64,000 nucleotides of DNA from Streptomyces sp. NRRL F-5727 (GCF_000719555.1 NZ_JOGX01000024.1:47127-111126), one strand, 5' to 3'. Numbered from the stretch's first letter, positions 37,140 to 46,803 are shown. Numbers and translations: made by a program. The notes: generated by a model not told the origin, from the letters alone.

Positions 37140-37730
37140 ATGAGCGCACTCGCTGCCGAGCCCCACGCCGACGCGGGCAACGGCTGGGAGGATCTGGTCC
37201 GTCGCTGGGAGTCGATGGACTGGCCCGAGGGCTGCAAGGTGGAGATCATCGAGGGGATCATCACCGTGGCACCGTCACCTGCCAACCAGCACAACAGCAT
37301 TGCGGGGAAAATCCAGCGCCGCCTGTACCAGGTCATCCCGGAAGCCTGGGGGGTCTACCAGACGCAAGCCGTGGCGATTCCGGCAAGGTCGGGCATGTAC
37401 ATCCCCGACCTCCTGATCGCACCCGAGGCGGCACTGGGCGAACCCGGCCACTCCGTCCCGGCCGCGGAAGCAGAACTCGTCGTGGAGATCACCTCGCAGT
37501 CGAACGCGAACCACGACCGGATCGCGAAGGCCGCCGGCTACGCGACGGCAGGCGTACCGCTCTATCTCCTGGTCGATCGCTGGGCCCCCGGCGGCCCCAC
37601 CGTCACCCTCTACGGCGAGCCGAAGGACCCCGTCTACCGGGTCCTCAGCGCCGCCCCGTTCGGCGAGGAGATCCACCTCCCCGCCCCCTTCGACATCACC
37701 CTCGACACCGCCGAGTTCCCCGTCAGCTGA
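37140..37730 (+). CDS. Uma2 family (PD-D/ExK-fold) protein
   Basis: This 196-aa protein shows the Uma2 pattern: KVEIIEGIITVAPSPANQHN, MYIPDLLIAPEAAL with the Asp, AELVVEITSQSN with the Glu, and YATAGVPLYLLVDRW. The fold is that of restriction endonucleases, and cellular function is unknown. Many copies per genome are common in Streptomyces. The end overlaps the convergent HAD gene by 8 bp. Confidence 0.88.
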   Translation: MSALAAEPHADAGNGWEDLVRRWESMDWPEGCKVEIIEGIITVAPSPANQHNSIAGKIQRRLYQVIPEAWGVYQTQAVAIPARSGMYIPDLLIAPEAALGEPGHSVPAAEAELVVEITSQSNANHDRIAKAAGYATAGVPLYLLVDRWAPGGPTVTLYGEPKDPVYRVLSAAPFGEEIHLPAPFDITLDTAEFPVS

Positions 37731-38376
37731 CCCCCAGCAGCCCCACCAGCTCCCGCATGTCGCCGAAGACCACCGTGCCCGCCCCCTCCAGGCGGTGCGC
37801 CGGGGTCAGACCCCCCGTGTAGCCGTACGCCCGCATCCCCGCCGCCCGCGCCGCGCGGACGCCGTACGGGCTGTCCTCCACCACCGCGCACCGCTCCGGC
37901 GGGACGCCCATCGTGGCCGCCGCGTGCAGGAAGAGGTCCGGCGCCGGCTTGCCACGGGCGACGTCACGGGCGCTGAAGACCCGGCCGTCGAAGCGGTCGA
38001 GCAGCCCGGTGCGCGTCAGGTTGCGGCGGATCTCGGCGTGGCTGCCGTTGGAGGCGAGGCAGTACGGCACCGCCAGCGCGTCCAGGACTTCCGTCACCCC
38101 CTCGACCGCCGTCAGCTCGGCGTCGAGCACCGTCTCGTACCGGACGCGGTACGGCTCCTGCCACCCCGGCTCCAGGGGGCGGCCCCGGCGCTCCTCCACG
38201 AGGGCGGTCCAGATCTCGTGCGGGGAGCCCACGAAATGCTCGATCAGCTCCGCCTCGGTGAACTCGGCGCCCAGCTCCGCGAAGACCTCCCGGTCCACCC
38301 GGCAGTAGAGCCGCTCGCTGTCCACCAGAACGCCGTCACAGTCGAAGATCACCAGTTCGACGGGGTGAGAAGTCAT
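37723..38376 (-). CDS. HAD-family phosphatase (beta-phosphoglucomutase-like)
   Basis: This 217-aa protein carries FDCDGVLVDSE (nucleophile and acid), a cap domain, LASNGSHAEIRR (motif II Ser), GKPAPDLFLHAA (Lys) and CAVVEDSPYGVRAARAAG (motif IV). It likely removes phosphate from a sugar phosphate or converts sugar phosphates. ATG 38376 begins the core fold, and longer frames are antisense artefacts. Confidence 0.92.
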   Translation of the reverse strand: MTSHPVELVIFDCDGVLVDSERLYCRVDREVFAELGAEFTEAELIEHFVGSPHEIWTALVEERRGRPLEPGWQEPYRVRYETVLDAELTAVEGVTEVLDALAVPYCLASNGSHAEIRRNLTRTGLLDRFDGRVFSARDVARGKPAPDLFLHAAATMGVPPERCAVVEDSPYGVRAARAAGMRAYGYTGGLTPAHRLEGAGTVVFGDMRELVGLLGVS

Positions 38377-38427
38377 GATCGCGAGCCTAGCGCGATGAGT
38401 TCCGCCCGTCCCGGCGGTCACCATGGC

Positions 38428-38694
38428 GTGGACACCAGTCAGCCCCTCGTCATGACCCTGCCCGCCGCGCCCACCCGCGAGGAGGTCGCCCGGCTCTGCG
38501 CCGACCTGGCCGCCGCCCCGCCCGGGGACGTACGGTGCCGGGTCGACGCCGGGGCCGACGGCCTCGCGGCCGTCGACGCCCTGGCCCGGCTCGCGCTCAC
38601 CGCCCGCCGCCACGGCCACCGGCTGACCTTCCACGGAGCAGGACCCGACCTCACCGCCCTGCTCCGCCTCACCGGCCTCGACCGGCTCCTCTAG
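38428..38694 (+). CDS. STAS-domain-like small protein
   Basis: This 88-aa protein resembles Streptomyces STAS/anti-anti-sigma-like proteins: PLVMTLPAAPTREEVARLCADL, then RCRVDAGADGLAAVDALARLALTARRHGHRLTFHG and LLRLTGLDRLL. The phosphorylatable serine of SpoIIAA is absent. GTG 38428 keeps the first strand and leaves room for a promoter, since ATG 38395 would lie only 18 bp from the divergent HAD start. ATG 38452 would cut strand one. Confidence 0.65.
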   Translation: MDTSQPLVMTLPAAPTREEVARLCADLAAAPPGDVRCRVDAGADGLAAVDALARLALTARRHGHRLTFHGAGPDLTALLRLTGLDRLL

Positions 38695-39666
38695 CTACGC
38701 CTCCAGCCGCTCCGGCAGCTCGAAGAGCGGGAACCAGCGCGGGGTGTCCAGGAAGAAGTCCATGCCCGCCACCTTGCCGTCCCGCAGCTCCAGGACGATC
38801 AGCGCCCACGGGCTGTAACCGCCCTCCGGGTCCGGGTGGTAGTGCGCGAAGGCCGGCGAGCCGTTGGCGACCGTCGGCACCAGCTTCGAGCCGCGGCAGA
38901 CGTCGCCGACGCCCAGCATCCAGCCCACGATGTCGTCGTGGCCCTGGAGCCAGAGGTCGAACGGCGGCATGGACATGGTCGCGTCCTCGTGGAGGAGCGC
39001 CGTCAGCGCCTGCATGTCGTAGCCCTCGAACGCGGCCACGTACCGCTCCAGGAGCGCCTGCTGCTCCTCGTCGAGCGGGTTCGCCGCGTCGGACTCGGCC
39101 GGGGCCTGCTCGGCGATGGTCGCCCGGGCCCGCTGGAGCGCGCTGTTCACCGAGGCGACCGAGGTGTCGAGCAGCTCGGCGACCTCGGCGGCCTTCCACG
39201 CCAGCACCTCGCGCAGGATGAGCACGGCCCGCTGCTTCGGCGCCAGGTGCTGGAGCGCGGCGACGAAGGCGAGCCGCACGGTCTCCCGGTGCAGCGCGGC
39301 CTCCGCCGGGTCCCCGGCGGTCGGCATGACCCGCCCGTCCGGGACCGGCTCCAGCCAGGTGATCTCCGGCTGCTTGACGAGCTGCGCCTGCGCGACCGGC
39401 GTCGGCCCGGACAGGTCCATGGGCCGCGCCCGCCTGTTCCCCGCGTTCAGCGCGTCGAGGCAGACGTTGGTGGCGATCCGGTAGAGCCAGGACCGCAGCG
39501 AGGAGCGGCCCTCGAAGGAGTCGAGCGCCTTCCAGGCCCGCACCATCGTGTCCTGCACCGCGTCCTCGGCCTCGAAGGAGGAGCCGAGCATCCGGTAGCA
39601 GTAGCCGGTCAGTTCGCGCCGGTACTTGTCGAGTTCATCGGTCGTCACCACGGCGGTCTCGCCCAT
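38695..39666 (-). CDS. ECF sigma factor with SnoaL-like C-terminal domain
   Basis: This 323-aa protein has region 2 ([27 protein letters not shown]) and region 4 ([42 protein letters not shown]), followed by an NTF2/SnoaL-like domain (about residues 205-320). That tail occurs in sigma factors that lack a separate anti-sigma factor, where the tail tunes activity. ATG 39666 follows TGGGGA, and GTG 39681 is an alternative. The gene abuts the convergent STAS gene. Confidence 0.92.
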   Translation of the reverse strand: MGETAVVTTDELDKYRRELTGYCYRMLGSSFEAEDAVQDTMVRAWKALDSFEGRSSLRSWLYRIATNVCLDALNAGNRRARPMDLSGPTPVAQAQLVKQPEITWLEPVPDGRVMPTAGDPAEAALHRETVRLAFVAALQHLAPKQRAVLILREVLAWKAAEVAELLDTSVASVNSALQRARATIAEQAPAESDAANPLDEEQQALLERYVAAFEGYDMQALTALLHEDATMSMPPFDLWLQGHDDIVGWMLGVGDVCRGSKLVPTVANGSPAFAHYHPDPEGGYSPWALIVLELRDGKVAGMDFFLDTPRWFPLFELPERLEA

Positions 39667-39745
39667 CGCGTCCCCACTCACCCCTCACCGGCACCCGTTC
39701 GGTGCCGGTGAGAGCGAAGCTACCGCAGGGCACCGACAGCCGGGG

Positions 39746-40453
39746 TCAGGTTCCCGGCTTGCGCCCGTAGACGTAGACGTCGTCGCCGTTGCGCAGCAGG
39801 TTCCAGTACGCCTTCGCGTCGGCCGAGCGCATGTTGACGCAGCCGCCCGAACCCGGCGGGTTCCACATCGACTTGGTCGTGGAGTGGAACGCCTGCCCGC
39901 CGTCGAAGAACTGCGCGTACGGCATCGACACGTGGTAGAGCGTCGACCAGTGGTTGATGTTCCGCCAGTAGATCTTCTTCAGGCCGGTACGGGTCTCGGT
40001 GCCGTCCTTGCCGGTGCGCACCGGCACCGGGCCGTACTTGAGCCGCGAGCCGTCCTGGATCCAGCTGAGCTGGCGGGTGAGGTCCACGCAGGCGATCCGG
40101 CCCTTGTTGGTCGGACACTTGCCGGCCTTGTTCGGGTTGGTCCCGGCCGCCTTCTGCTGGATCATCGTGTTCATCGTGCGCCAGGTGACCGGGCCCGCGT
40201 AGCCCATGGTCGGCGTGATGCCGTGCTTGCGCTGGAACGCCTGGATGGCCTGGCAGTCGCCGAGCGACTGGCGCCCGTCGACGGTGCGGCCGAGGAACTT
40301 CTCGACCTGCTTCTGGTACGGGCCCGTCGTCACGTTGCACGACGCGGCCTGGGCCGGCGAGGCGCCCAGCACGAGCGCGGCCGGAACGAGGAGCGAGGTG
40401 AGCCCGGCCGCTATGCCGGCTCTCTTCCCCGCCCGGTGCGTGAATCCGTTCAT
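39746..40453 (-). CDS. L,D-transpeptidase-like secreted protein
   Basis: This 235-aa protein has a Sec signal peptide ending ASPAQA, a peptidoglycan-binding-like domain (residues 45-105, FQRKHGITPTMGYAGPVT) and a YkuD domain with QAFHSTTKS and GSGGCVNMRS. The usual SHGCVN motif reads SGGCVN, so the second histidine is replaced by glycine while the cysteine is kept. Location is the cell wall. A paralogue lies at 12.4 kb. Confidence 0.87.
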   Translation of the reverse strand: MNGFTHRAGKRAGIAAGLTSLLVPAALVLGASPAQAASCNVTTGPYQKQVEKFLGRTVDGRQSLGDCQAIQAFQRKHGITPTMGYAGPVTWRTMNTMIQQKAAGTNPNKAGKCPTNKGRIACVDLTRQLSWIQDGSRLKYGPVPVRTGKDGTETRTGLKKIYWRNINHWSTLYHVSMPYAQFFDGGQAFHSTTKSMWNPPGSGGCVNMRSADAKAYWNLLRNGDDVYVYGRKPGT

Positions 40454-40554
40454 GATCGTCAACTCCCCCTTGAGTCCTGCTGTTTGGGACGGCCGGGGGA
40501 GCACTTCAGTTGCACGGCGGCCGAAGCCGTGACAGTACGGTCACACAGGCGCGC

Positions 40555-41814
40555 TCAGACCGTCACCGGACGGATCCGCCGCGCCTCGACGCGCGCGCTG
40601 TGCGAGCCGTACAGGGTGATCGAGACGACGCCGACCACCGCCACCAGACCGATCCCGACCGTGCCGGCCCAGCCGCCCGCGTGGAAGGCGATCGCGCCGA
40701 GCGTGCCGCCCGCGCTGGAGCCCAGGTAGTACGCGGACTGGTACAGCGCGGACGCCTGCGCCCGCCCGGTCTTCGCCGTCCGGCTCACCGCGGACGACGC
40801 CACCGCGTGGCCCGCGAAGAAGCCGGCGGTGATGAGGACCAGACCCGCGAGGACCGCGGCCAGGGAGTCGGAGAGCGAGAGCAGCAGGCCCGCGGTGGTC
40901 GTGGAGACCGCCAGGTACAGCGCCCCGCGCCGACCCAGCCGGCCGACCAGCTTCCCCGCCGCCGCCGAGGAGACCGTACCGACCAGGTAGACCAGGAAGA
41001 TCGAGCCGATCACGCCCTGCGGCAGCGCGAACGGGGCCTCCGCCAGCCGGTAGCCGATCACCGTGTACACGGCGCCGAAGACCGTCATGAACAGCGCGCC
41101 GATCCCGTACAGACGCATCAGCAGCGGATCCGCCAGGTGCCCCCTCACCGTCGCCGCGAGCGCCTTCGGGTTCAGGGTCCCCGGGGTGAAGTGACGGGCC
41201 TTCGGCAGCAGTGCCCGGAAGGCGAGCACGCACAGCAGCGAGGTCAGGCCCACCGCGGCGAGCCCGGCCCGCCAGCCCCACAGCTGGGCGATCCAGCCGG
41301 TGACGATCCGGCCGCTCATCCCGCCGATCGAGTTGCCCGCGACGAAGAGGCCGATGGCGCCGATCAGCGCCCGGGGCCGCACCTCCTCGGCCAGGTACGC
41401 CATCGCCGAGGCCGGCAGTCCGGCCAGGGCCGCGCCCTGCAGCGCCCGCAGCGCGATCAGCACCTCGAGACTCGGCGCGAACGGCACCAGGAGCGCCACG
41501 CCCACCGCGACCGTCAGGGAGGCCGTCATCATCGTGCGCCGGCCGAAGCGCTCCGACAGCGCGCTGAGCGGCAGCACGCACAGGGCGAGCGCGCCGGTCG
41601 CGGCGGAGACGGTCCAGGAGGCGGCCGAGGCGGTCGCGCCGAACTCGGCGGAGATCGCCGGGAGGAGGGCCTGGGTGGAGTAGAGGAGGGCGAAGGCGGC
41701 CAGTCCGGCGGCGAAGAGCGCGAGGCTCATCCGGCGGTGGCCGGGGGCGCCGGGGGCGAGGCGGGTGTCGGCGGACGCGGGTGTGGCGTCCGCCTTGGTA
41801 CTGGCGGAAGGCAT
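40555..41814 (-). CDS. MFS transporter
   Basis: This 419-aa protein of twelve predicted helices has a hydrophilic 30-residue N-terminus, and LPLSALSERFGRRTMM is the loop 2-3 motif. It resembles inner-membrane MFS exporters next to LysR regulators (YnfM type). A promoter TTGGAC-18-TACGTT (41850-41821, minus strand) lies just before the ATG. It is divergent from the LysR gene, its probable regulator. Confidence 0.92.
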   Translation of the reverse strand: MPSASTKADATPASADTRLAPGAPGHRRMSLALFAAGLAAFALLYSTQALLPAISAEFGATASAASWTVSAATGALALCVLPLSALSERFGRRTMMTASLTVAVGVALLVPFAPSLEVLIALRALQGAALAGLPASAMAYLAEEVRPRALIGAIGLFVAGNSIGGMSGRIVTGWIAQLWGWRAGLAAVGLTSLLCVLAFRALLPKARHFTPGTLNPKALAATVRGHLADPLLMRLYGIGALFMTVFGAVYTVIGYRLAEAPFALPQGVIGSIFLVYLVGTVSSAAAGKLVGRLGRRGALYLAVSTTTAGLLLSLSDSLAAVLAGLVLITAGFFAGHAVASSAVSRTAKTGRAQASALYQSAYYLGSSAGGTLGAIAFHAGGWAGTVGIGLVAVVGVVSITLYGSHSARVEARRIRPVTV

Positions 41815-41820
41815 GCCTCG

Positions 41821-41850
41821 AACGTAGGCCGACGCGCTTCATGCGTCCAA
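41821..41850 (-). promoter_or_regulatory. Promoter of the MFS gene
   Basis: On the minus strand TTGGAC (41850-41845), an 18-bp spacer and TACGTT (41826-41821) lie 6 bp before the ATG, suggesting a leaderless or very short leader transcript. Confidence 0.6.
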
Positions 41851-41876
41851 TGCACGGAACTGCTGTAATCGTTCCC

Positions 41877-42854
41877 ATGGCGCATGAGTACAGGTCACAG
41901 CCCCGGCTGTCACCGAACAGTAACGAAGAAGACATGGGGCCGCTGCTCGCGCCGCGGCTCGCCTACTTCGCCGCGGTCGCCCGGCACGAGCACGTGACCC
42001 GGGCGGCGGCCGAGATGGGCGTGCCGCAGTCGACGCTCTCCCGGGCGATCGTCCGGCTCGAAGCGGACCTCGGCGTCGCCCTGTTCGCCCGCCGCGGCCG
42101 GACCGTGGCGCTCACCCCGGCGGGCCGCCGCTTCCTGACCGCCGCCGAGCGCGCCCTCGCCGAGGTCGAGCGGGCCGCCGACACCGTACGGGCCGACGCC
42201 GACCCCACGGCGGGCCGGGTCGCCTTCGGCTTCCTGCACACCATGGGCTCGGAGACCGTGCCGGCGCTGATCCGGGCCTTCCGGGTGGACCACCCGAAGG
42301 TCCGCTTCACCCTCGTCCAGAACTACGGCGAGGCGATGATCGAACGGCTCCGCGCCGGCGAGCTGGACCTCTGCCTGACCTCTCCGGTGCCGGACGCCCC
42401 CGACCTGGTCGGCCGCCGGGTCGACGAGCAGCGGCTGCGGCTCGTCGTCCCCGACGACCACCGGCTGGCCGGCCGCCGCCGGATCCGGCTCGCGGAGGCC
42501 GCCGAGGAGACCTTCGTGACCCTCGAACCGGGGTACGGGCTCCGCCGCATCACCGACGACCTCTGCGCGGAGGCCGGCTTCACGCCCCGGGTCGCCTTCG
42601 AGGGCGAGGAGGCCGAGACCCTGCGCGGCCTGGTCGCGGCCGGGCTCGGGGTGGCGCTGCTGCCGCCGCCGGCGGTGGCCCGCCCCGGGGTGGTGGAACT
42701 GACCGTGACGGCCCCGCGCGCGGTCCGCGAGATCGGCGTGGCCTGGCTGGACGGCCACCCGGACACGCCCCCGGTGGCCGCCTTCAAGAAGTTCCTGCTC
42801 AGCCGCCGCGGCCACCTCCTCCCGAAGGAGTCGCGGCCCCCGCAGGAGGAGTAG
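41877..42854 (+). CDS. LysR family transcriptional regulator
   Basis: This 325-aa protein has its winged helix at about residues 25-85 (RLAYFAAVARHEHVTRAAAEMGVPQSTLSRAIVRLEADLGVALF), followed by a linker helix. The periplasmic-binding-like effector domain follows (VAFGFLHTMGSETVPALIRAF). TGTAAT at 41864-41869 lies 7 bp before ATG 41877, so the transcript is probably leaderless. This choice adds 19 residues before MGPLL. It likely controls the divergent MFS gene. Confidence 0.92.
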   Translation: MAHEYRSQPRLSPNSNEEDMGPLLAPRLAYFAAVARHEHVTRAAAEMGVPQSTLSRAIVRLEADLGVALFARRGRTVALTPAGRRFLTAAERALAEVERAADTVRADADPTAGRVAFGFLHTMGSETVPALIRAFRVDHPKVRFTLVQNYGEAMIERLRAGELDLCLTSPVPDAPDLVGRRVDEQRLRLVVPDDHRLAGRRRIRLAEAAEETFVTLEPGYGLRRITDDLCAEAGFTPRVAFEGEEAETLRGLVAAGLGVALLPPPAVARPGVVELTVTAPRAVREIGVAWLDGHPDTPPVAAFKKFLLSRRGHLLPKESRPPQEE

Positions 42855-43634
42855 TCAGCGCCGGCGCGCGCCGGTCCCGAACCCGGCGGCCAGCGGCATC
42901 CGCAGGCCGATCGGGGGCGGGGCCGCCATCGCGTCGGTCAGCGGCCGGGTCACCGGGCGGGCGAAGAGCGCGCCGAGCACGAAGTCGGCGGCGAGCGCCC
43001 GCACCTCGTCGGCGTACTGGCGCAGTCGGTGCCCGTCCGTGTGCACCTCGAAGCGGCAGGTCTCCCGGTTCGCCTTCTTGGCGCGGGCCGCGTACCGGAA
43101 GGACAGCTCGGGGTCGGTACGGGCGTCGTCGGTGCCGTGCACGATGAGCACCCGCCGTCCCACCAGCTGCCGTACGGGCTCGGGCTCGGCGGCCACGTCG
43201 TCCTCGGGCAGCCAGGGCGCGAGCGCCAGGACCGCGCCGACCGCCGGGTGCCCGGCGGCCCGCAGCGCCGCCCGGGCGCCCATGCCGTGGCCGATCAGAC
43301 AGACCGGGACGTCGCCGTAGAGCCGTACCGCCTCGGCGACCGCCCAGGAGGCGTCGGCCGCGAGCTCCGCGTCGGTGCCGTTCCAGCCGCGCCCCCGGTA
43401 GCGCACGACCTGGGCGACGAGCCCCTCCGGCCGTCCCGCCCGGGCGAGTTCGCGCCCCATCGGCAGGGCCGCGGCGTGCGCCCTGGCCGAGGCCCGGCGC
43501 CCCGACACCGGCTCCCCGTCCGGCAGGAGCAGCACCACGCCGCCCACCGCCCCCACGGACCGCGAAACCCCGACAGGCCGACCGAGCCGGGGTCTCCGGC
43601 CGTCGGCAGTCCCCACGAGTGCGTACTGCGCCAT
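42855..43634 (-). CDS. Alpha/beta-hydrolase-fold protein, nucleophile absent
   Basis: This 259-aa protein has a hydrolase fold: VVLLLPDGEP, the elbow VCLIGHGMGARAALRAAG, VLIVHGTDDARTDPELS with the acid, and VHTDGHRLRQ with a histidine. The nucleophile of GxSxG is glycine here (GHGMG), so classical esterase chemistry is unlikely. It abuts the convergent LysR stop. Confidence 0.83.
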   Translation of the reverse strand: MAQYALVGTADGRRPRLGRPVGVSRSVGAVGGVVLLLPDGEPVSGRRASARAHAAALPMGRELARAGRPEGLVAQVVRYRGRGWNGTDAELAADASWAVAEAVRLYGDVPVCLIGHGMGARAALRAAGHPAVGAVLALAPWLPEDDVAAEPEPVRQLVGRRVLIVHGTDDARTDPELSFRYAARAKKANRETCRFEVHTDGHRLRQYADEVRALAADFVLGALFARPVTRPLTDAMAAPPPIGLRMPLAAGFGTGARRR

Positions 43635-43722
43635 GACAGAACAGTCTCAGAAGCGGAGGTGTACGGCAGTCGTACGCGCGGTCTCTGTTACGTATCGCCG
43701 CCGGGGCGAACCTCCGTCCGGC

Positions 43723-44604
43723 CTATGCCCGTTCGAAGCAGTGCACCGAGCCGACGGGGACGAAGCCGCGCCGCTCGTACCAGTGGCGCGGCCAGTCGTC
43801 CGCGAGCGCGGTGAGGAAGACGGTGGCGCAGCCCGCGCCGGCGGCGATGCGCAGTGCCGTGTCCAGGACCACCCCGGCATGGCCCTGCCGCAGGTGGGAG
43901 GCGGCCGTCACCAGGTCCTCGACCTGGGCCACCCCGGAGGCCGGGTCCAGGTACAGGTCGCCCCAGGACGCCACCTCGCCCCACTCGTCGTGCGAGGCGA
44001 GGAAGCGGACGTCGGCGGCGCCGCGGAGGCGGGCCGCCCGCCGCTCGACCAGGTCCCGGATCACCTCGTCCCCCGCCGTCGGCAGGAACCGGCGCCAGCT
44101 CTCCGTGACCGGCCCGCGCAGGGCCGGCAGGTCCACCTCGCGCGCCCCGCCGAGCTCCGGCACCGGGCCGGTGTGCCGCATGAGGAGGACGGTCGCGTGC
44201 TCGTATCCGGCCCGGGTCAGCGGATCCGCGCAGGCCGGCGCGGCCGCCCCGGCGAGCACGTACACGGTCCGGTGCGGAAGGTGGCCGAGGAGTGCGTCGA
44301 CCCGGCCGGGCAGGGCTTCGGCGTCGGTCGGGCCGTCGACGAGGACGTGGTTGTTGCCGTGTGACAGCGCGTAGGCGTCGTCGAGCGCGGCGAATCCGCC
44401 GGGAAAGTCGACGGTCCGGGCGGCCTGCCGACGGGTGAACGCGGACACGAAGCCGTGGATGCGCCGGAGTTCGGCGGGATCGGCGGCGGGACCGGCGGCG
44501 GGGTGCGCGGCAGGGGCGGCGGCAGCGTCCACGGCGGAGTCTGCGGCGAGGTGTGCGGAGGGCTCCACGGTGGAGTCCGCGGCGGGGCCGGAGGTGGGGC
44601 TCAT
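43723..44604 (-). CDS. GNAT family N-acetyltransferase
   Basis: This 293-aa protein has a poorly conserved Ala-rich first 45 residues. A GNAT core is at the C-terminus: EVASWGDLYLDPASGVAQVEDLVTAASHLRQGHAGVVLDTALR (acetyl-CoA loop QGHAG) and RHWYERRGFVPVGSVHCFER. The substrate is unknown. The N-terminal half resembles a degenerate second GNAT-like domain. Confidence 0.82.
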   Translation of the reverse strand: MSPTSGPAADSTVEPSAHLAADSAVDAAAAPAAHPAAGPAADPAELRRIHGFVSAFTRRQAARTVDFPGGFAALDDAYALSHGNNHVLVDGPTDAEALPGRVDALLGHLPHRTVYVLAGAAAPACADPLTRAGYEHATVLLMRHTGPVPELGGAREVDLPALRGPVTESWRRFLPTAGDEVIRDLVERRAARLRGAADVRFLASHDEWGEVASWGDLYLDPASGVAQVEDLVTAASHLRQGHAGVVLDTALRIAAGAGCATVFLTALADDWPRHWYERRGFVPVGSVHCFERA

Positions 44605-44680
44605 GCCGTCAGCCTAGGCAGCCCGGCTCCCGCGGCGCACCCGAGAAAGCCGCGTCATCTCCGGCGCCGACAAGGCGCGT

Positions 44681-44694
44681 TCTACGCGCGTAGG
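44681..44694. promoter_or_regulatory. Nucleoside-regulon operator, add copy
   Basis: TCTACGCGCGTAGG with a perfect 12-bp palindrome core. TAGAGT at 44698-44703 lies 6 bp before the add ATG, so the operator lies in the promoter spacer of a leaderless gene. Confidence 0.75.
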
Positions 44695-44709
44695 GGCTAG
44701 AGTGCGGCA

Positions 44710-45864
44710 ATGACGAGCCAGACATCCCACGTCCCCACCGCGGACCAGATCCGCCGTGCCCCGAAGGTGCTGCTCCACGACCACCTCGACGGCGGACTGC
44801 GCCCCGGCACGATCATCGAACTCGCCCGCGAGCAGGGCTACTCGAAGCTGCCCGAGACCGAACCCGACAAGCTCGGCGTCTGGTTCCGCGAGGCCGCCGA
44901 CTCCGGCTCGCTGGAGCGGTACCTGGAGACCTTCGCGCACACCTGCGCCGTCATGCAGACCCGCGAGGCGCTCTTCCGGGTCGCCGCCGAGTGCGCCGTG
45001 GACCTCGCCGAGGACGGCGTCGTCTACGCCGAGGTGCGGTACGCCCCCGAGCAGCACCTGGAGGCCGGGCTCACCCTGGAGCAGGTGGTCGAGGCGGTCA
45101 ACGAGGGCTTCCGGGAGGGCGAGCGGCGGGCCCGCGCCGCCGGGCACCGGATCCGGGTCGGCGCCCTGCTCACCGCCATGCGGCACGCGGCCCGCGCCCT
45201 GGAGATCGCGGAGCTCGCCAACCGCTACCGGGACGACGGCGTCGTCGGCTTCGACATCGCGGGCGCGGAGGCCGGCTTCCCGCCCACCCGGCACCTCGAC
45301 GCCTTCGAGTACCTCAAGCGGGAGAACAACCACTTCACCATCCACGCCGGCGAGGCGTTCGGCCTCCCCTCCATCTGGCAGGCCCTCCAGTGGTGCGGCG
45401 CCGACCGGCTGGGCCACGGCGTCCGGATCATCGACGACATCGAGGTCGGCGACGACGGCGAGGTGCGGCTCGGCCGGCTCGCCGCCTACGTCCGCGACAA
45501 GCGGATCCCGCTGGAGATGTGCCCCACCTCCAACCTCCAGACCGGCGCCGCCGCCTCGTACGCCGAGCACCCCATCGGGCTGCTCCGCAAGCTCCACTTC
45601 CGGGCGACGGTGAACACCGACAACCGGTTGATGAGCGGCACCAGCATGAGCCGGGAATTCGAGCTCCTGGTCGACGCCTTCGACTACACGCTCGACGACA
45701 TCCAGTGGTTCACGGTCAATGCGATGAAATCAGCGTTCATTCCTTTCGATGAACGACTCGCGATGATCAATGACGTGATCAAGCCCGGATATGCCGAACT
45801 GAAGTCCGAGTGGCTTTTCCGGCAGACCGCCACGACCAGCGCTTCTTCCGGCCGCGAAGGCTGA
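44710..45864 (+). CDS. add: Adenosine deaminase
   Basis: This 384-aa zinc enzyme converts adenosine and deoxyadenosine to inosine forms. It has [12 protein letters not shown] (zinc histidines), [26 protein letters not shown] (His and Glu), LGHGVRI and [16 protein letters not shown] (Asp). It belongs functionally to the nucleoside importer regulon by its operator. The leaderless start is supported by the close -10 box. Confidence 0.96.
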   Translation: MTSQTSHVPTADQIRRAPKVLLHDHLDGGLRPGTIIELAREQGYSKLPETEPDKLGVWFREAADSGSLERYLETFAHTCAVMQTREALFRVAAECAVDLAEDGVVYAEVRYAPEQHLEAGLTLEQVVEAVNEGFREGERRARAAGHRIRVGALLTAMRHAARALEIAELANRYRDDGVVGFDIAGAEAGFPPTRHLDAFEYLKRENNHFTIHAGEAFGLPSIWQALQWCGADRLGHGVRIIDDIEVGDDGEVRLGRLAAYVRDKRIPLEMCPTSNLQTGAAASYAEHPIGLLRKLHFRATVNTDNRLMSGTSMSREFELLVDAFDYTLDDIQWFTVNAMKSAFIPFDERLAMINDVIKPGYAELKSEWLFRQTATTSASSGREG

Positions 45865-46047
45865 GCGGAGGGGCGGCGGGGGCATCGGGACCGCCGGGGA
45901 AGTGCGACACCCGGCGGTCACCCGGTGTTTGCGGAGCCGGGGTGGGGCGGTTAGTTTGCGGAGCTCCTGCATGTCCGGATTCCCCTGTTCCGGATTTCTT
46001 TCCTGACGCCCCGAAGCTCAGCTCCCCAAGCCAAGGATGATTTTCAG

Positions 46048-46431
46048 ATGAAGCAGTCTGCCGCCAAGAAGCTCGGTGTCGCCGCTCTCGGCGCCGCTTT
46101 CGCCGCTGCCGCCGCCGGCACGGCCTCCGCGGCCCCGCTCCCGGCGCTCGACGGCGTCGACGCGCTCGGCTCCGTGACCCAGCTCGCCCCGCTCGGCGAC
46201 GGTCTCACCACGCTCCCCGACGGCGCCGGCGAGTCCCTCGCCGCGGGCCAGGGCGCCCTCGGCCAGGGCCTCGACCAGGGCGTCAAGACCCTTCCCGAGG
46301 CGGCCGGTCAGGCCACCCAGAACCTGCCGACCGACGCCGCCACCGGCGCCCTCGGCGCCACCCCGCTCGGCGCCGCCACCGGTCTCCTCGGCGGCCTGCC
46401 GCTGGGCGCCGGCGGCCTGCCGATCGGCTGA
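46048..46431 (+). CDS. Small secreted Ala/Gly/Leu-rich protein
   Basis: This 127-aa protein has a Sec signal peptide ending GTASAAPLPA, followed by a low-complexity secreted domain with repeated PLG, GLG and ALG turns. A related protein lies at 52.0 kb. The function is unknown, and in Streptomyces such proteins are abundant and often misnamed ATP-binding. The 180-bp upstream gap includes its promoter, and a strong hairpin closes it. Confidence 0.8.
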   Translation: MKQSAAKKLGVAALGAAFAAAAAGTASAAPLPALDGVDALGSVTQLAPLGDGLTTLPDGAGESLAAGQGALGQGLDQGVKTLPEAAGQATQNLPTDAATGALGATPLGAATGLLGGLPLGAGGLPIG

Positions 46432-46441
46432 CCCGCACACC

Positions 46442-46490
46442 CGCCGAAGGGGCGCGCACCCGGATCCCCCGGGTCCGCGCCCCTTCGGCG
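46442..46490. terminator. Bidirectional hairpin terminator
   Basis: Perfect 15-bp arms (CGCCGAAGGGGCGCG, CGCGCCCCTTCGGCG) plus an inner ACCCGG/CCGGGT helix lie between convergent genes. Confidence 0.85.
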
Positions 46491-46507
46491 TGCTCACGCG
46501 CCGCCGG

Positions 46508-46714
46508 TCACCAGGCCGCGCTCGCCTTCGTCCTCGACTCGCTCGGCAGCAGCAGCCAGAGCGCCAGGTAGAGCAGGAACTGCGGGCCGGGCAGCAGGCA
46601 CGAGGCCAGGAACAGCACCCGCATCGTCAGGGCGGAGGTGCCGAAGCGCCGGGCGAGCGCCGCGCACACCCCGCCGATCATCCGGCCTTCACGCGGGCGG
46701 ACCAGTGCGGCCAT
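46508..46714 (-). CDS. PspC-domain membrane protein
   Basis: This 68-aa protein has the PspC core: RMIGGVCAALARRFGTSALTMRVLFLASCLL and one or two hydrophobic segments (LLYLALWLLLPSE). In other bacteria PspC takes part in envelope-stress responses. ATG 46714 was used, as a longer frame has no supporting start. It sits alone on the minus strand. Confidence 0.85.
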   Translation of the reverse strand: MAALVRPREGRMIGGVCAALARRFGTSALTMRVLFLASCLLPGPQFLLYLALWLLLPSESRTKASAAW

Positions 46715-46803
46715 GGTGGGCTCCTTCGTCGGTTCGGGAGGCCACTTCCGTCGGGCTCCCGATGACTCCATGGTGCCGCCGCCGCCACCCCTTCGACGTC
46801 GGT

